Part shown: piece by piece, positions 52,915-61,037 of the stretch
Position numbering within the stretch: position 1 is the first letter of the stretch
Layout of the letters: every line of letters begins with the position of its first letter
Assembly (NCBI GenBank): GCA_036557285.1
Contig: DATBHW010000003.1
Span: 124,001 to 188,000, forward strand
Direction of reading: 5' to 3'
Source: Ktedonobacterales bacterium
GTDB taxonomy: Bacteria; Chloroflexota; Ktedonobacteria; Ktedonobacterales; DATBGS01
Length of the DNA: 64,000 nt
Position numbers and translations under genes: made by a program
Notes under the pieces: generated by a model
Told to the model about the DNA's origin: nothing
Database searches by the model: none
Seen by the model: only the letters and a program-made list of their open reading frames with translations

Positions 52915-53787
52915 CTACTCTATACTTTCCTCACCACCATGTGCAATAGGTGGAGGAGGCTGAATCTGCCGGGCGCCCACCATCTTTGCCTTGATACGAT
53001 CAAGGATCTCTTGAGGCGCTATTTCTGACTCACGCCCTAAAACAAGTATTTTTGCAATGCCTTCAGCGCTTGTGCTTTTTCGCTGTTTCAGGGCGAGATG
53101 CAGTTCTGAGTTCAGCAATACGCTGTCATAAATGTGGAAATGGACTGTATCCTCACTGTTTGCTGGACGCAGATGATCTGTTCTAAACTCGCGTGCAAGA
53201 TAGTTGAAGAAGGGGGTTTGCACTACCAAAACAAGCTTTTTACCAAGTCCTTGAAATGAATCGGCCTTATGGAGCATCTGCATAAGAATCGTCTTGGCCG
53301 ACATGCGCCAGTTAATCCCATAAGGATAAGCTGGCGCGAGCAATCCCTGACGCACATCCTCTCGTGCTGTCCAAATGCCGCCAGAGCCAGTGGTATCAAG
53401 TGATTGTATTTCTATACCGACATAATCTAATGTAAAGAAGCCATTGGTAGCTACAAGAAAATAATCAATATTGCCACCAGGCATTGAAATCTCTGGAACA
53501 GCAAAATATTCCAGGCCCGGCTCTGTCTGTGTAAGCAGATAAAAGCAATCCAGAAAGATCTGATTGCGGGCAATGAAACGATGGGGGCAAATGATGAGAG
53601 GATTACCCTGAAATCCAACGGCGCATGCTCCAATGGTCTGGTTAGAGTCGCTTTTGCGCTGCTTCACACAACGCCTGCCAAGAAAAGGGCATTGCTGCAT
53701 CGCCATCACTGAAGCAAAGTCTCCTATTGTTTCCTGAGCGACTCGTTTTCCATAAAACTCTAGAGGATGATTACCGAAGCCGCTCAT
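52915..53787 (-). CDS. NotI-family type II restriction endonuclease
   Basis: The 290-residue protein resembles NotI-family endonucleases. It opens with GNHPLEFYGKRV, has a Cys cluster QCPFLGRRCVKQRKSD, IGACAVGF and IICPHRF (about 33-68) that would bind the structural metal, and GGNIDYFL...VGIEIQSLD near 110-135, which fits a PD-(D/E)xK core. It overlaps the methylase gene by 4 bp. The DNA is 45-50% GC against about 60% around it, a sign of transfer. The recognition site is unknown; NotI itself cuts GCGGCCGC. Confidence 0.75.
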   Translation of the reverse strand: MSGFGNHPLEFYGKRVAQETIGDFASVMAMQQCPFLGRRCVKQRKSDSNQTIGACAVGFQGNPLIICPHRFIARNQIFLDCFYLLTQTEPGLEYFAVPEISMPGGNIDYFLVATNGFFTLDYVGIEIQSLDTTGSGGIWTAREDVRQGLLAPAYPYGINWRMSAKTILMQMLHKADSFQGLGKKLVLVVQTPFFNYLAREFRTDHLRPANSEDTVHFHIYDSVLLNSELHLALKQRKSTSAEGIAKILVLGRESEIAPQEILDRIKAKMVGARQIQPPPPIAHGGEESIE

Positions 53788-54902
53788 GCGTCAAATAAGC
53801 TCCTTTGCTCTGGCTTTGTAGGCTTTTCGATGGTAGCCTGCTGGAGACGCCTCCGCGCCTCTAAGAGATAGCGAGCGCTTGTATCTATGCCTATACCCCT
53901 TCTCCCCATCATGACCGCCGTGACAAGGGCCGTACCCGTCCCAGCAAAGGGGTCGAGCAGCACACCACCCTGTGGACAGGTTGCCTTGATAGGTAGCTCA
54001 CAAAGCTCTTGTGGGAACACGGCATAGTGCGCATCTTTGCGCCATTCATCTTCGGGGATAATATGCCAGACATCCCCAGGCTTGCTCCCGTTCTTATGAT
54101 AAGGAAGAATGCAAAAGCCGCGTGATTGGAGCTCATTCGCGCGGCCACTGAACTCTTTTGAGTCAGAGTGCGTAGATCGTTGGGCGCCTCGAATAATCAT
54201 CCGAAAATCAGAAATAGCGCCATCCTCTACCTTGCGCAGCGTCTCGGCAAGCGCCGCCAAAGCAGCTTCCTTTTCTTCTGGCGTCAAGTCTTTGCTGCCA
54301 CGTATCTGTTGCTCATATTTGGCCCCACTCACCCCAGTCGGCGTCACAATCTTTCCATCACGGTAAGAGGGTTTTCCTGGAGGGTTGCGGATAGCATCAA
54401 CATCGTAGAAATATTTGTCTTGCTGAACAAAGTGAAACACATGCTCATAAACGTTCCGTAGCTTGTCCTTTGCATTACAGGGGTTGCCTTTCACCTTGTC
54501 CCAAACCACCGAATTGCGCAGAATCCACCCATCCTCCTGAAGCGCAAAAGCAACACGCCAGGGAATGCCACAGAGATTCTTATTGAGATAGGTGTCCCCG
54601 ATATTAAGCCACAGCGAACCTTCAGGGCGTAGCACGCGGCGCACCGCATGTAAGATGCGCACCAGCCGCGCAACGTAGTCTCCCCAATGCGCTTCTGCAC
54701 CCAGTCCACTTGTACTATCGTACTCTCGCTTTGCCCAGTAGGGAGGGCTGGTAATGCAGGTGTCAATCGCATGAGAGGGAAAGAGTTTGAGCGCTTCTTC
54801 TGCATCTCCTTGCACAAGGTAGTATCTATCTTGCAAATTACTCAGAAATTGCGCAACCGCCAATTCCCGGCTTGCATCATCTTGTCGCGCAGGGAGAGCC
54901 AT
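53784..54902 (-). CDS. type II DNA methyltransferase (N4-cytosine or N6-adenine)
   Basis: The 372-residue enzyme has the catalytic motif TSPPYW at 51-56 first and the SAM motif DPFAGTGTALV near 320, the beta order of class N4/N6 methylases; TSPPYW is most often seen in N4-cytosine enzymes. The middle carries a long insertion with the target domain (about 180-270). It overlaps the restriction gene by 4 bp and is AT-rich like it. It protects host DNA from the partner nuclease. Confidence 0.87.
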   Translation of the reverse strand: MALPARQDDASRELAVAQFLSNLQDRYYLVQGDAEEALKLFPSHAIDTCITSPPYWAKREYDSTSGLGAEAHWGDYVARLVRILHAVRRVLRPEGSLWLNIGDTYLNKNLCGIPWRVAFALQEDGWILRNSVVWDKVKGNPCNAKDKLRNVYEHVFHFVQQDKYFYDVDAIRNPPGKPSYRDGKIVTPTGVSGAKYEQQIRGSKDLTPEEKEAALAALAETLRKVEDGAISDFRMIIRGAQRSTHSDSKEFSGRANELQSRGFCILPYHKNGSKPGDVWHIIPEDEWRKDAHYAVFPQELCELPIKATCPQGGVLLDPFAGTGTALVTAVMMGRRGIGIDTSARYLLEARRRLQQATIEKPTKPEQRSLFDA

Positions 54903-55011
54903 TGTGAAAGCCTCCTACTCCTGCCCCACATCGAGGCTAAACGTCCCATGTATACTTGCTCCTTGCAGTGTATCTGCAAGCCCTCTCTCTGTCAAGGATT
55001 GCTCGTCAAAT

Positions 55012-55171
55012 GGTTCTACCAAAAAGCGGGGGCCACCTGTAGCGCCGCCTTCCAGGCGGCCAACGCTGCGCCAGGGCGAGCGTTCGCCTCCAGGCCACGG
55101 CGCCAGCAGGCCACCGTTGGCCGCCGAGACGGCGGCGCTACCAGCGGCAACCCCCGATCATTGGTGGAACC
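55012..55171. repeat. family B small mobile element, complete 160-bp copy with perfect 9-bp target duplication
   Basis: The left end is GGTTCTACCAAAAAGCGGGG and the right end is CCCCCGATCATTGGTGGAACC, near-perfect inverted repeats of about 35 bp that include GTAGCGCCGCC. The element is flanked exactly by TCGTCAAAT at 55003-55011 and 55172-55180, the mark of a transposition that duplicated nine bases. Two hairpins lie inside. It sits about 100 bp upstream of the restriction-modification genes. Confidence 0.88.
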
Positions 55172-55387
55172 TCGTCAAATGAAGGCGATCTTAAAATCCC
55201 GCTTTGCCAATTGGGCATCGCGCAAGTGGTCCGTACTTTTGGCCTATGGCAGCCAGTTTTTTCGGCCACATCTTGACACCGCGCTATAAAATAAGCGGGT
55301 AGCGTGGAAGCGAACGATATGTGCGGCGCACTCCTGCTGGAGCAGGGAACCAGGGTGGTGAGCAGGTCGAACCAGAAGGTGGCGCAT

Positions 55388-57844
55388 ATGCAGATTGGCG
55401 ATATTCTCAACGGAACCTATCAGGTTGAGCATCCGCTCGGTATGGGCGGCCAGGCGCGCGTCTGGCAGGCGCGCCACCTGCGCCTGCCGCGCCGGTTTGC
55501 CATCAAAGAATGCCCCCTGGCCGGAGCCGACCTGCGCGAGCGGGCCGAGCGCCGCTCCCTCTTCGAGCGCGAGCGCGATATTCTGGCCGCCCTCAGCCAT
55601 CCGGGGCACCCGGCCATCCCCAAAATCTCCGACTTCTGGGAAGAGCCTGACCAACTCTTTATTGTCCTCGATCTGGTCGAAGGCGAAACCCTCATCGAAC
55701 TGCTGGCGCGCCGGGGCCGTGTCACCATGCCCGAAGCCATCAACCTTGGCAGGCAAATCTGCGAGGTGCTGACCTATCTGCATAACTGGACACCGCCCAT
55801 CATTTACCGCGACCTCTCGCCCGACAACGTGATCCTGGACCGCTCAGGCCAACTGCACCTCATTGACTTTGGCATCGCCCGCACCTACAAACCTGGTCAG
55901 GCCCAAAACACCTCTTCACTCGGCAAGGTCGGCTACGCCAGCCCCGAACATCTGGAGGGCGGCAAAGCGCAGACCGACGTGCGCTCAGACATCTACACAG
56001 TCGGAGCCTTGCTCTATCATCTGCTCACCGGCCAGGAACCCATCCCCGTCGTAGATCGCCTCAAGCAGCGCGCCGGACTCCAGGGAGGCCGCGCGCTCAC
56101 TCCGCCCCGCAGCCTCAATCATCATCTTACCCTCGCCATAGAAAATTGCATCGTGCGCGCGATGGAACTGGAGCCAGCCCGCCGCTTCCAGACCGCCGAA
56201 GAACTGGAGCGCGCCCTGCAAGCCTGCGATCTCTCCGGGCGTCAGACGCCGCTTCCCCTGCCCTCTGAAAGAAGCCAGCAGCGCATCCGAACCAGGCCAG
56301 TTGATCCAGCCAGTTTCTGGGGCGGGACCAGCGCGCCAACCGCGACGCCACCCTCGCTTCCACCACACCCACCCTCGGCCAGACCCTGGCCGCCGGAACA
56401 GCCCGCGCCGCCAAATCAACCCCCTCTGCGCGGCCCAACCAGCGGGCCAAATATCAACAGAGGTCTGCCCCCAGCCATCAGCGGCAACCTGGGGCCAGCG
56501 CCCCTGCGCCGAATGGCAACCGGACCAGCAGGCTCGGCGCCCACACCAGCGCCCAGCGGCCCGCGCAGCGCAGGCGAGAGTGCGGGAACCCTGTTCCCGC
56601 AAGGGACGCGGCCCGCAGGGAGCGGCCCGCTGCCAGAACATCCCACCTCAAGCCACCAGGCATACCCCGGCAGGGCCAGTGGACCGGGCAGTATTGGCAC
56701 ACGCAGGCCAACCGGCTCACAGGGCTTGCAAGCCCCCGGCCATATCCTGCCCGACCTCCCTCTTGATCACAGCAGCCGCGCGCTGGTCCCCGCTCCCCCT
56801 GGCCGCGAACCGTTGCCCCGCGCGCCCGTCCAGCGTGGCCCGCTGCTCTCTCGCCGTCGGCTGCTCGTTGGCTTTGGCGTCGTCGGCGTCGCCGTTGTAG
56901 GTTTTGGCGGGGCAGCTTTCCTTCTCAATCGCGCGCGTTCGCCCTATACCGCCCTGTTCACGCTCAACGGCGACTCGCTGCCGGTACAGTGTGTCGCCTG
57001 GTCGCCAAACTCACGCCTGCTGGCAGGCGGCGGCAATAGCAAACTGATAAAAATCTGGGATACACGCACCGGCGCTTCCACCATGACACTGCGGGGCCAC
57101 ACCGACTTTGTGCAGGGCGTGGCCTGGTCAAACAACGGCATCAACCTCGCCTCAGCCTCCGCCGATAAAACCATTCTCATCTGGGACGCGCTGCAAGGCG
57201 GCTCGCCAGAACTCACCCTACTCGGCCATACCGATACCGTCTATGCTGTCGCCTGGTCTCCTGATCGCAGCATGCTTGCATCGGCCTCTGCCGACCAGAC
57301 TGTGCGCATCTGGGACGCTCAACACGGCGGCCAACCCAAACAGATATTGACCGGCCACAGCGATGCCGTCTACGATGTCGCCTGGTCGCCCGATGGCGAA
57401 CTGGTCGCCAGCGCCTCCAACGACGGAACCACCAAAATCTGGGACTGGCGCCAGGGTGGCGCGGCGCTGCACTCGCTCAATAGCAATACCGGCTTTGTGC
57501 GCGGCGTCTCCTGGTCGCCCGACAGCAAGCAGATCGCCAGCGCCTCGCGCGATCAGGTTGTCACCGTCTGGAACGTGGACACCAGTTTCCCACCGGCTTT
57601 CACGCTCAGTGGCCCCAAAGACGTAGTGACCTCCGTGAGTTGGTCACAGGATGGCGCGCTGCTGGCGGCTGGCTCAGCCGACCATACCGTACTCATCTGG
57701 GATGCCCACCAGGCTGGCCCGCCGCTCAACACCCTCACCGGCCACAGCGAAATGATTACTTCTGTCGCCTGGTCGCCCGATAACACCATGCTCGCTTCGG
57801 CCTCCAGCGATAACACCGTCATGGTCTGGCAGCGTCAATCATGA
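55388..57844 (+). CDS. Ser/Thr protein kinase with C-terminal WD40 propeller
   Basis: The 818-residue protein has a kinase domain with G-loop GMGGQARVW at 18-26, Lys 40, catalytic YRDLSPDN at 140-147 (Asp present; the usual Lys is Ser 144) and DFG at 160-162. A Pro-rich disordered stretch (about 300-500) and a membrane segment (about 517-540) follow, then seven WD40 repeats, for example VAWSPDRSMLASASADQTVRIWD. The propeller would lie outside the cell. The start is likely the ATG at 55388; an ATG at 55304 is also in frame. Confidence 0.87.
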   Translation: MQIGDILNGTYQVEHPLGMGGQARVWQARHLRLPRRFAIKECPLAGADLRERAERRSLFERERDILAALSHPGHPAIPKISDFWEEPDQLFIVLDLVEGETLIELLARRGRVTMPEAINLGRQICEVLTYLHNWTPPIIYRDLSPDNVILDRSGQLHLIDFGIARTYKPGQAQNTSSLGKVGYASPEHLEGGKAQTDVRSDIYTVGALLYHLLTGQEPIPVVDRLKQRAGLQGGRALTPPRSLNHHLTLAIENCIVRAMELEPARRFQTAEELERALQACDLSGRQTPLPLPSERSQQRIRTRPVDPASFWGGTSAPTATPPSLPPHPPSARPWPPEQPAPPNQPPLRGPTSGPNINRGLPPAISGNLGPAPLRRMATGPAGSAPTPAPSGPRSAGESAGTLFPQGTRPAGSGPLPEHPTSSHQAYPGRASGPGSIGTRRPTGSQGLQAPGHILPDLPLDHSSRALVPAPPGREPLPRAPVQRGPLLSRRRLLVGFGVVGVAVVGFGGAAFLLNRARSPYTALFTLNGDSLPVQCVAWSPNSRLLAGGGNSKLIKIWDTRTGASTMTLRGHTDFVQGVAWSNNGINLASASADKTILIWDALQGGSPELTLLGHTDTVYAVAWSPDRSMLASASADQTVRIWDAQHGGQPKQILTGHSDAVYDVAWSPDGELVASASNDGTTKIWDWRQGGAALHSLNSNTGFVRGVSWSPDSKQIASASRDQVVTVWNVDTSFPPAFTLSGPKDVVTSVSWSQDGALLAAGSADHTVLIWDAHQAGPPLNTLTGHSEMITSVAWSPDNTMLASASSDNTVMVWQRQS

Positions 57845-58141
57845 CCCCGGACGCTCCAACTCGACATAGTCCCGCTCGCCCGACTCCGGGTTATAGCGCA
57901 CCTCCATGAGCTTGCCAGTGGTCGGGTCAACAAAGCGTTCGCCAGTGGGCTGCCACTTCCCCTGCGCCCGATTCACCCCAGGCCGGTATCCCCGCCGCTC
58001 GAAGAGGATCGCGCCAGCGATCACCGCCCCGCTCGCGGCCAGATAGATCACCACAACGACAGGCGCCTGCGCGACAAAAAGGAGCAGACCGGCCACCACC
58101 AGATCGAGCAACCCAAAAGCGATAAGCAAACGTCGCAGCAT
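57839..58141 (-). CDS. small membrane protein of unknown function
   Basis: The 100-residue product has two hydrophobic segments (about 4-24 and 27-46) and a polar C-terminal half with VDPTTGKLMEVRYNPESGERDYV, a strand-rich tail. It overlaps the end of the WD40 kinase gene by 6 bp in a convergent layout. A purine-rich AGGGTAGGGA precedes the ATG. No family is recognised. Confidence 0.6.
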   Translation of the reverse strand: MLRRLLIAFGLLDLVVAGLLLFVAQAPVVVVIYLAASGAVIAGAILFERRGYRPGVNRAQGKWQPTGERFVDPTTGKLMEVRYNPESGERDYVELERPGS

Positions 58142-58147
58142 AAGTCC

Positions 58148-58471
58148 CTACCCTTCTGGCTGCACAACCACAGCCGTACCATAGGCCACAATTTCGCTCA
58201 TCGTGCTGCCAATCTCCGACGAATCGAACTGCATGCGAACGATGGCATTCGCGCCCATCGCGGTAGCGTTCTGCACCATCCGATCAATTGCGTGACGTCG
58301 CGCCTCCTCCAGCAGCGACGTATACTCCTTAATCTCGCCCCCCGCCAGAGAGCGCAAACCCGCCATAATATTGCCGCCCAGGCCCCGGCTGCGAACGACC
58401 AGCCCAAAGACCTCTCCCTTGGTTTCCACAATGCGATAGTGCGCAATCGCCTCAGTCGTTACGACCAGCAT
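58148..58471 (-). CDS. YbjQ-like (UPF0145) heavy-metal-binding family protein
   Basis: The 107-residue protein matches the YbjQ/UPF0145 family: VVRSRGLGGNIMAGLRSLAGGEIKEY near 26-51, then ARRHAIDRMVQNATAMGANAIVRM and VAYGTAVVV. Members form pentamers of unknown function. AAGGGGG lies upstream of the ATG. It is 16 bp after the ABC permease gene. Confidence 0.87.
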   Translation of the reverse strand: MLVVTTEAIAHYRIVETKGEVFGLVVRSRGLGGNIMAGLRSLAGGEIKEYTSLLEEARRHAIDRMVQNATAMGANAIVRMQFDSSEIGSTMSEIVAYGTAVVVQPEG

Positions 58472-58487
58472 ACAAAGCCCCCTTCTC

Positions 58488-59243
58488 TTAATACGCCTGT
58501 TTGCGGAACAGCGGAATCGCCGCGATCACCGGCAGCGCCGCCGCCACCAGGCAGATGATCAGCCCCTTGATCGGAAACTCCTGGCCCAGATAGGCCGTCT
58601 GACTGGACCAGTAGCCCGTCAGGCTCCAATCGCTCCACCCTGGAAATAAGCCAGGAATGGATGTCACGATAGTGATAATCAGCGCAAAGAGCAGCGGACG
58701 CAGAATGTCTTTGTACACGACCGAAAAGAGCAGCGCCAGACCCAGCACAAAGAGCGTACCCAGCCAGAGCAGCAAGCTGGAGATAGCCGCGCCCCCCACA
58801 GGCTGGGGATGCCCCACGATGGCCGCCGTTATCAGCAGCGCCGCGCTGCTCGCAACAATCATCGCCAGCAGCAGTGCGGCGCTGACCGCATATTTCACGA
58901 GCAGCACGCGCACACGGCCCACCGGCTTACTCAACAGAAAGAAAATCGTCCCCTTGTTGACCTCAGCGCCGATTAACCCACAGCCCAACACCGCAGCCAG
59001 AACGGCCAGCGCCTGCGAGCCGTTTTTTGCGTACCACTGCCCCCAGACATACTCATTATAGGCTCCCAGAAGCTGCTGAATCTGTCCCTGGAGCGCCTGC
59101 GGTATCTGCTGAAGAGCCGCGCTGTTCGTCAACAACTGCTTAATCAGATCATACGTCCCGGCCAGCCCCGCCGCAAAGATAACACAGGCCACCATGCCAA
59201 TGATCGCCTTCCAGCGCGCCTCGATCAGTTCTTTAACGGCCAT
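58488..59243 (-). CDS. ABC transporter permease (ABC-2 type)
   Basis: The 251-residue protein has about six membrane segments with NKGTIFFLLSKPVGRVRVLLVKY between them, the ABC-2 membrane pattern. It pairs with the ATP-binding protein, whose gene overlaps it by 11 bp. The substrate is unknown; YtrA-controlled exporters of this layout are often induced by antibiotics acting on the cell envelope. AAGGAGGG precedes the ATG. Confidence 0.88.
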   Translation of the reverse strand: MAVKELIEARWKAIIGMVACVIFAAGLAGTYDLIKQLLTNSAALQQIPQALQGQIQQLLGAYNEYVWGQWYAKNGSQALAVLAAVLGCGLIGAEVNKGTIFFLLSKPVGRVRVLLVKYAVSAALLLAMIVASSAALLITAAIVGHPQPVGGAAISSLLLWLGTLFVLGLALLFSVVYKDILRPLLFALIITIVTSIPGLFPGWSDWSLTGYWSSQTAYLGQEFPIKGLIICLVAAALPVIAAIPLFRKQAY

Positions 59244-60231
59244 CAGTGCCCTCCTTCATATACTCCAGAAACAGGTCTTCCAGGTTCAGATCAACTATAT
59301 CCACATCGCGCGGCGCGGAGGGCCGCTCCTGAATCGTCTGCGCCAGCGCCTCCACATCGCCCTGTGTCAGCAGCCGCACGCTGCGCCCCTCCTGCGCCAG
59401 ACTCATAATCGTCGGCAGGCCGCGCAGCGCCTCAAGCTCCGACGGGGGCGGCAGTTCCGCATACGTCAGCTTCAACACCTTCTGGGTCTGCTTCAGATGG
59501 TCAAGCTCGTCACAGACCACCAGCTTCCCTGCCCGGATAATACCGACCCAATCGGCCACCGCCTCCACCTCTGAAAGAATATGCGACGAAAAGAACACCG
59601 TCTTGCCCTCGGCGGCAATCTCGGCCACCAGCTTGTTCAAGAACTCGTGGCGCGCAATCGGGTCCAGTCCAGCCGTCGGCTCGTCCAGAATCAGCAGGTC
59701 CGGGCTGCTCCCCAGCGCCAGCGAAAGCGCAAGCTGCGACTTCATCCCCCTGGACAATCGCCCCACCTTCGCCTGCGCAGGCAGCCCAAAGACACGAATG
59801 TAGCGATCAACCACCCCCTGGTCCCACTCACGGCTGACCGAGCGACAGAACGCGCAGATTTGCGGAATGGTCAGGTATTCATAAAGGCTGTTCACCTCTG
59901 AAACATACCCCACGCGCGCCCGTATCTCCAGGCTCTGGCTGGCAGCGTCATAGCCCAGCACACGCGCGCTGCCCCCATCGAGCCGACGCAGCCCCAGCAG
60001 CGCCTTGATGGTCGTCGTCTTGCCCGCCCCGTTTGGCCCTAGAAAACCAAAGATCGACCCAACCGGCACGCGCATCGTCAGGCCATCCACCGCGCGATGT
60101 GTCCCATATCTGACCACCAGATCGGTGATCTCAATCGCGGCTGCCGACTCCTGATCAGCCGACACCCCCCTGCTGTTGCTATCCAAGAGTTCCACACTCC
60201 TTTCAATGTTGCCCTGGCCTAGCGTTGCCAT
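59233..60231 (-). CDS. ABC transporter ATP-binding protein
   Basis: The 332-residue ATPase has Walker A GPNGAGKTT at 65-73, the signature LSRGMKSQ near 158-165, Walker B LLILDEP near 178-184 and the switch His in FFSSHILSE. A C-terminal region of about 90 residues is typical of drug or peptide exporters. It overlaps the GntR gene (13 bp) and the permease gene (11 bp), so the three form one operon. An upstream GGAG supports the 60231 start. Confidence 0.92.
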   Translation of the reverse strand: MATLGQGNIERSVELLDSNSRGVSADQESAAAIEITDLVVRYGTHRAVDGLTMRVPVGSIFGFLGPNGAGKTTTIKALLGLRRLDGGSARVLGYDAASQSLEIRARVGYVSEVNSLYEYLTIPQICAFCRSVSREWDQGVVDRYIRVFGLPAQAKVGRLSRGMKSQLALSLALGSSPDLLILDEPTAGLDPIARHEFLNKLVAEIAAEGKTVFFSSHILSEVEAVADWVGIIRAGKLVVCDELDHLKQTQKVLKLTYAELPPPSELEALRGLPTIMSLAQEGRSVRLLTQGDVEALAQTIQERPSAPRDVDIVDLNLEDLFLEYMKEGTDGR

Positions 60232-60650
60232 CGTTCCATCGCTCCTTCCGCGTCCTGCTGCTCCTCCTGATAGTATCGGCGCAGCGCCTGCTCGAACGCA
60301 GCGCGCAACTGCCCCTCATCAATCTCCAGATGAGCGGCATCGCGCACCAGCGCCTGCAAGCGACCGAAAAAAGCATCCCGCTGCTGCTGGCGCAGCGTGG
60401 CATCCATATTCGTCGCCACGATAGTTCCTACTCCCGCTCTGCTCTCGATCAATCCGAGCCTCGCTAATTCCTCATAAGCTTTCATAATGGTATTAGGGGC
60501 AATCGTTAGCTCGCTAGCCAGTTGGCGCACGGTGGGCAACTGCTCGCCTGCCTGCAACGCGCCAATCTCCAATGCGTGCTTAATTTGTTCGATCAGTTGC
60601 ACATAGAGAGGCACACCGCTGCGTGGATTGACATCGAGCCATTTCGGCAT
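60219..60650 (-). CDS. GntR-family regulator (YtrA type)
   Basis: The 143-residue protein has the GntR winged helix near 11-75 (VPLYVQLIEQIKHALEIGALQAG, QLASELTIAPNTIMKAYEELARLGLIES) and a short helical C-terminal part of about 60 residues, as in the YtrA subfamily that controls ABC exporter operons. The ATG at 60650 has AAAGGAGG upstream; a start at 60692 is less likely. It is first in the operon and probably represses it. Confidence 0.88.
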   Translation of the reverse strand: MPKWLDVNPRSGVPLYVQLIEQIKHALEIGALQAGEQLPTVRQLASELTIAPNTIMKAYEELARLGLIESRAGVGTIVATNMDATLRQQQRDAFFGRLQALVRDAAHLEIDEGQLRAAFEQALRRYYQEEQQDAEGAMERWQR

Positions 60651-60676
60651 CCCATTCCTCCTTTGTCTCAGTGTTG

Positions 60677-60686
60677 CATAATTATG
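60677..60686. promoter_or_regulatory. palindromic operator candidate at GntR promoter
   Basis: CATAATTATG is a perfect 10-bp palindrome overlapping the -10 region and transcription start of the GntR-ABC promoter. The position suits repression by the GntR protein. Only one copy is seen, and known YtrA sites are longer, so assignment is inference. Confidence 0.45.
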
Positions 60687-60712
60687 ATACATTAAAACAC
60701 CGTGACTGTCAA
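60684..60712 (-). promoter_or_regulatory. consensus promoter of the GntR-ABC operon
   Basis: Read on the - strand, a perfect TTGACA (60712-60707) is followed after 17 nt by TATCAT (60689-60684). The gene start is 34 nt beyond the -10 element. Confidence 0.7.
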
Positions 60713-60753
60713 GAGATCAAGCGGGGCGAAGCCATAGTTGATGGTAGACTTTT

Positions 60754-60765
60754 GTTCTATAGAAC
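60754..60765. promoter_or_regulatory. 12-bp perfect palindrome GTTCTATAGAAC
   Basis: A perfect palindrome in the 387-bp divergent region between the GntR and XRE/TPR genes. Its size and symmetry suit a dimeric regulator binding site. It lies about 60 nt upstream of the XRE promoter -35 element. Confidence 0.45.
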
Positions 60766-60825
60766 GAGTTATAGGAGTCGGGGTTAAGTTATGATAGGTT
60801 TATAACATTTTTCTGCTCTATCTAC

Positions 60826-60855
60826 TTGACAACTCTTGAAGCCTGGATGTACAAT
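60826..60855 (+). promoter_or_regulatory. consensus promoter of the XRE/TPR gene
   Basis: A perfect TTGACA at 60826-60831 is followed after 18 nt by TACAAT at 60850-60855. The leader to the ATG at 61038 is about 175 nt. Confidence 0.65.
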
Positions 60856-60882
60856 CTCTTTAATCTTCTTGTGATTGTACAT
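60847..60882. promoter_or_regulatory. 10-bp inverted repeat overlapping the XRE -10 element
   Basis: ATGTACAATC at 60847-60856 is matched by GATTGTACAT at 60873-60882, with 16 nt between. The left arm covers the -10 element and the right arm lies just after the transcription start. A repressor bound here would block initiation, so it is a strong candidate for autoregulation by the downstream XRE protein. Confidence 0.6.
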
Positions 60883-61037
60883 TCTACAGGCGGTCTGTGA
60901 CGGTAAGTAAACCTTGTAGCATGTGCAAGGAGATACCCTCGCTCATGCTCTAAAAAAACCAATAGATTTCCCCTTGACAAAGGAAAGGAGAAGCCCCGAT
61001 TCAAGGACACCAGGCGAGGAAGGGCGCTAGGAAAACT

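Noticed and set aside
60966-61000. Second TTGACA upstream of the XRE/TPR gene
   Set aside because: No -10 match lies 16-19 nt downstream; the pair at 60826-60855 is far better.
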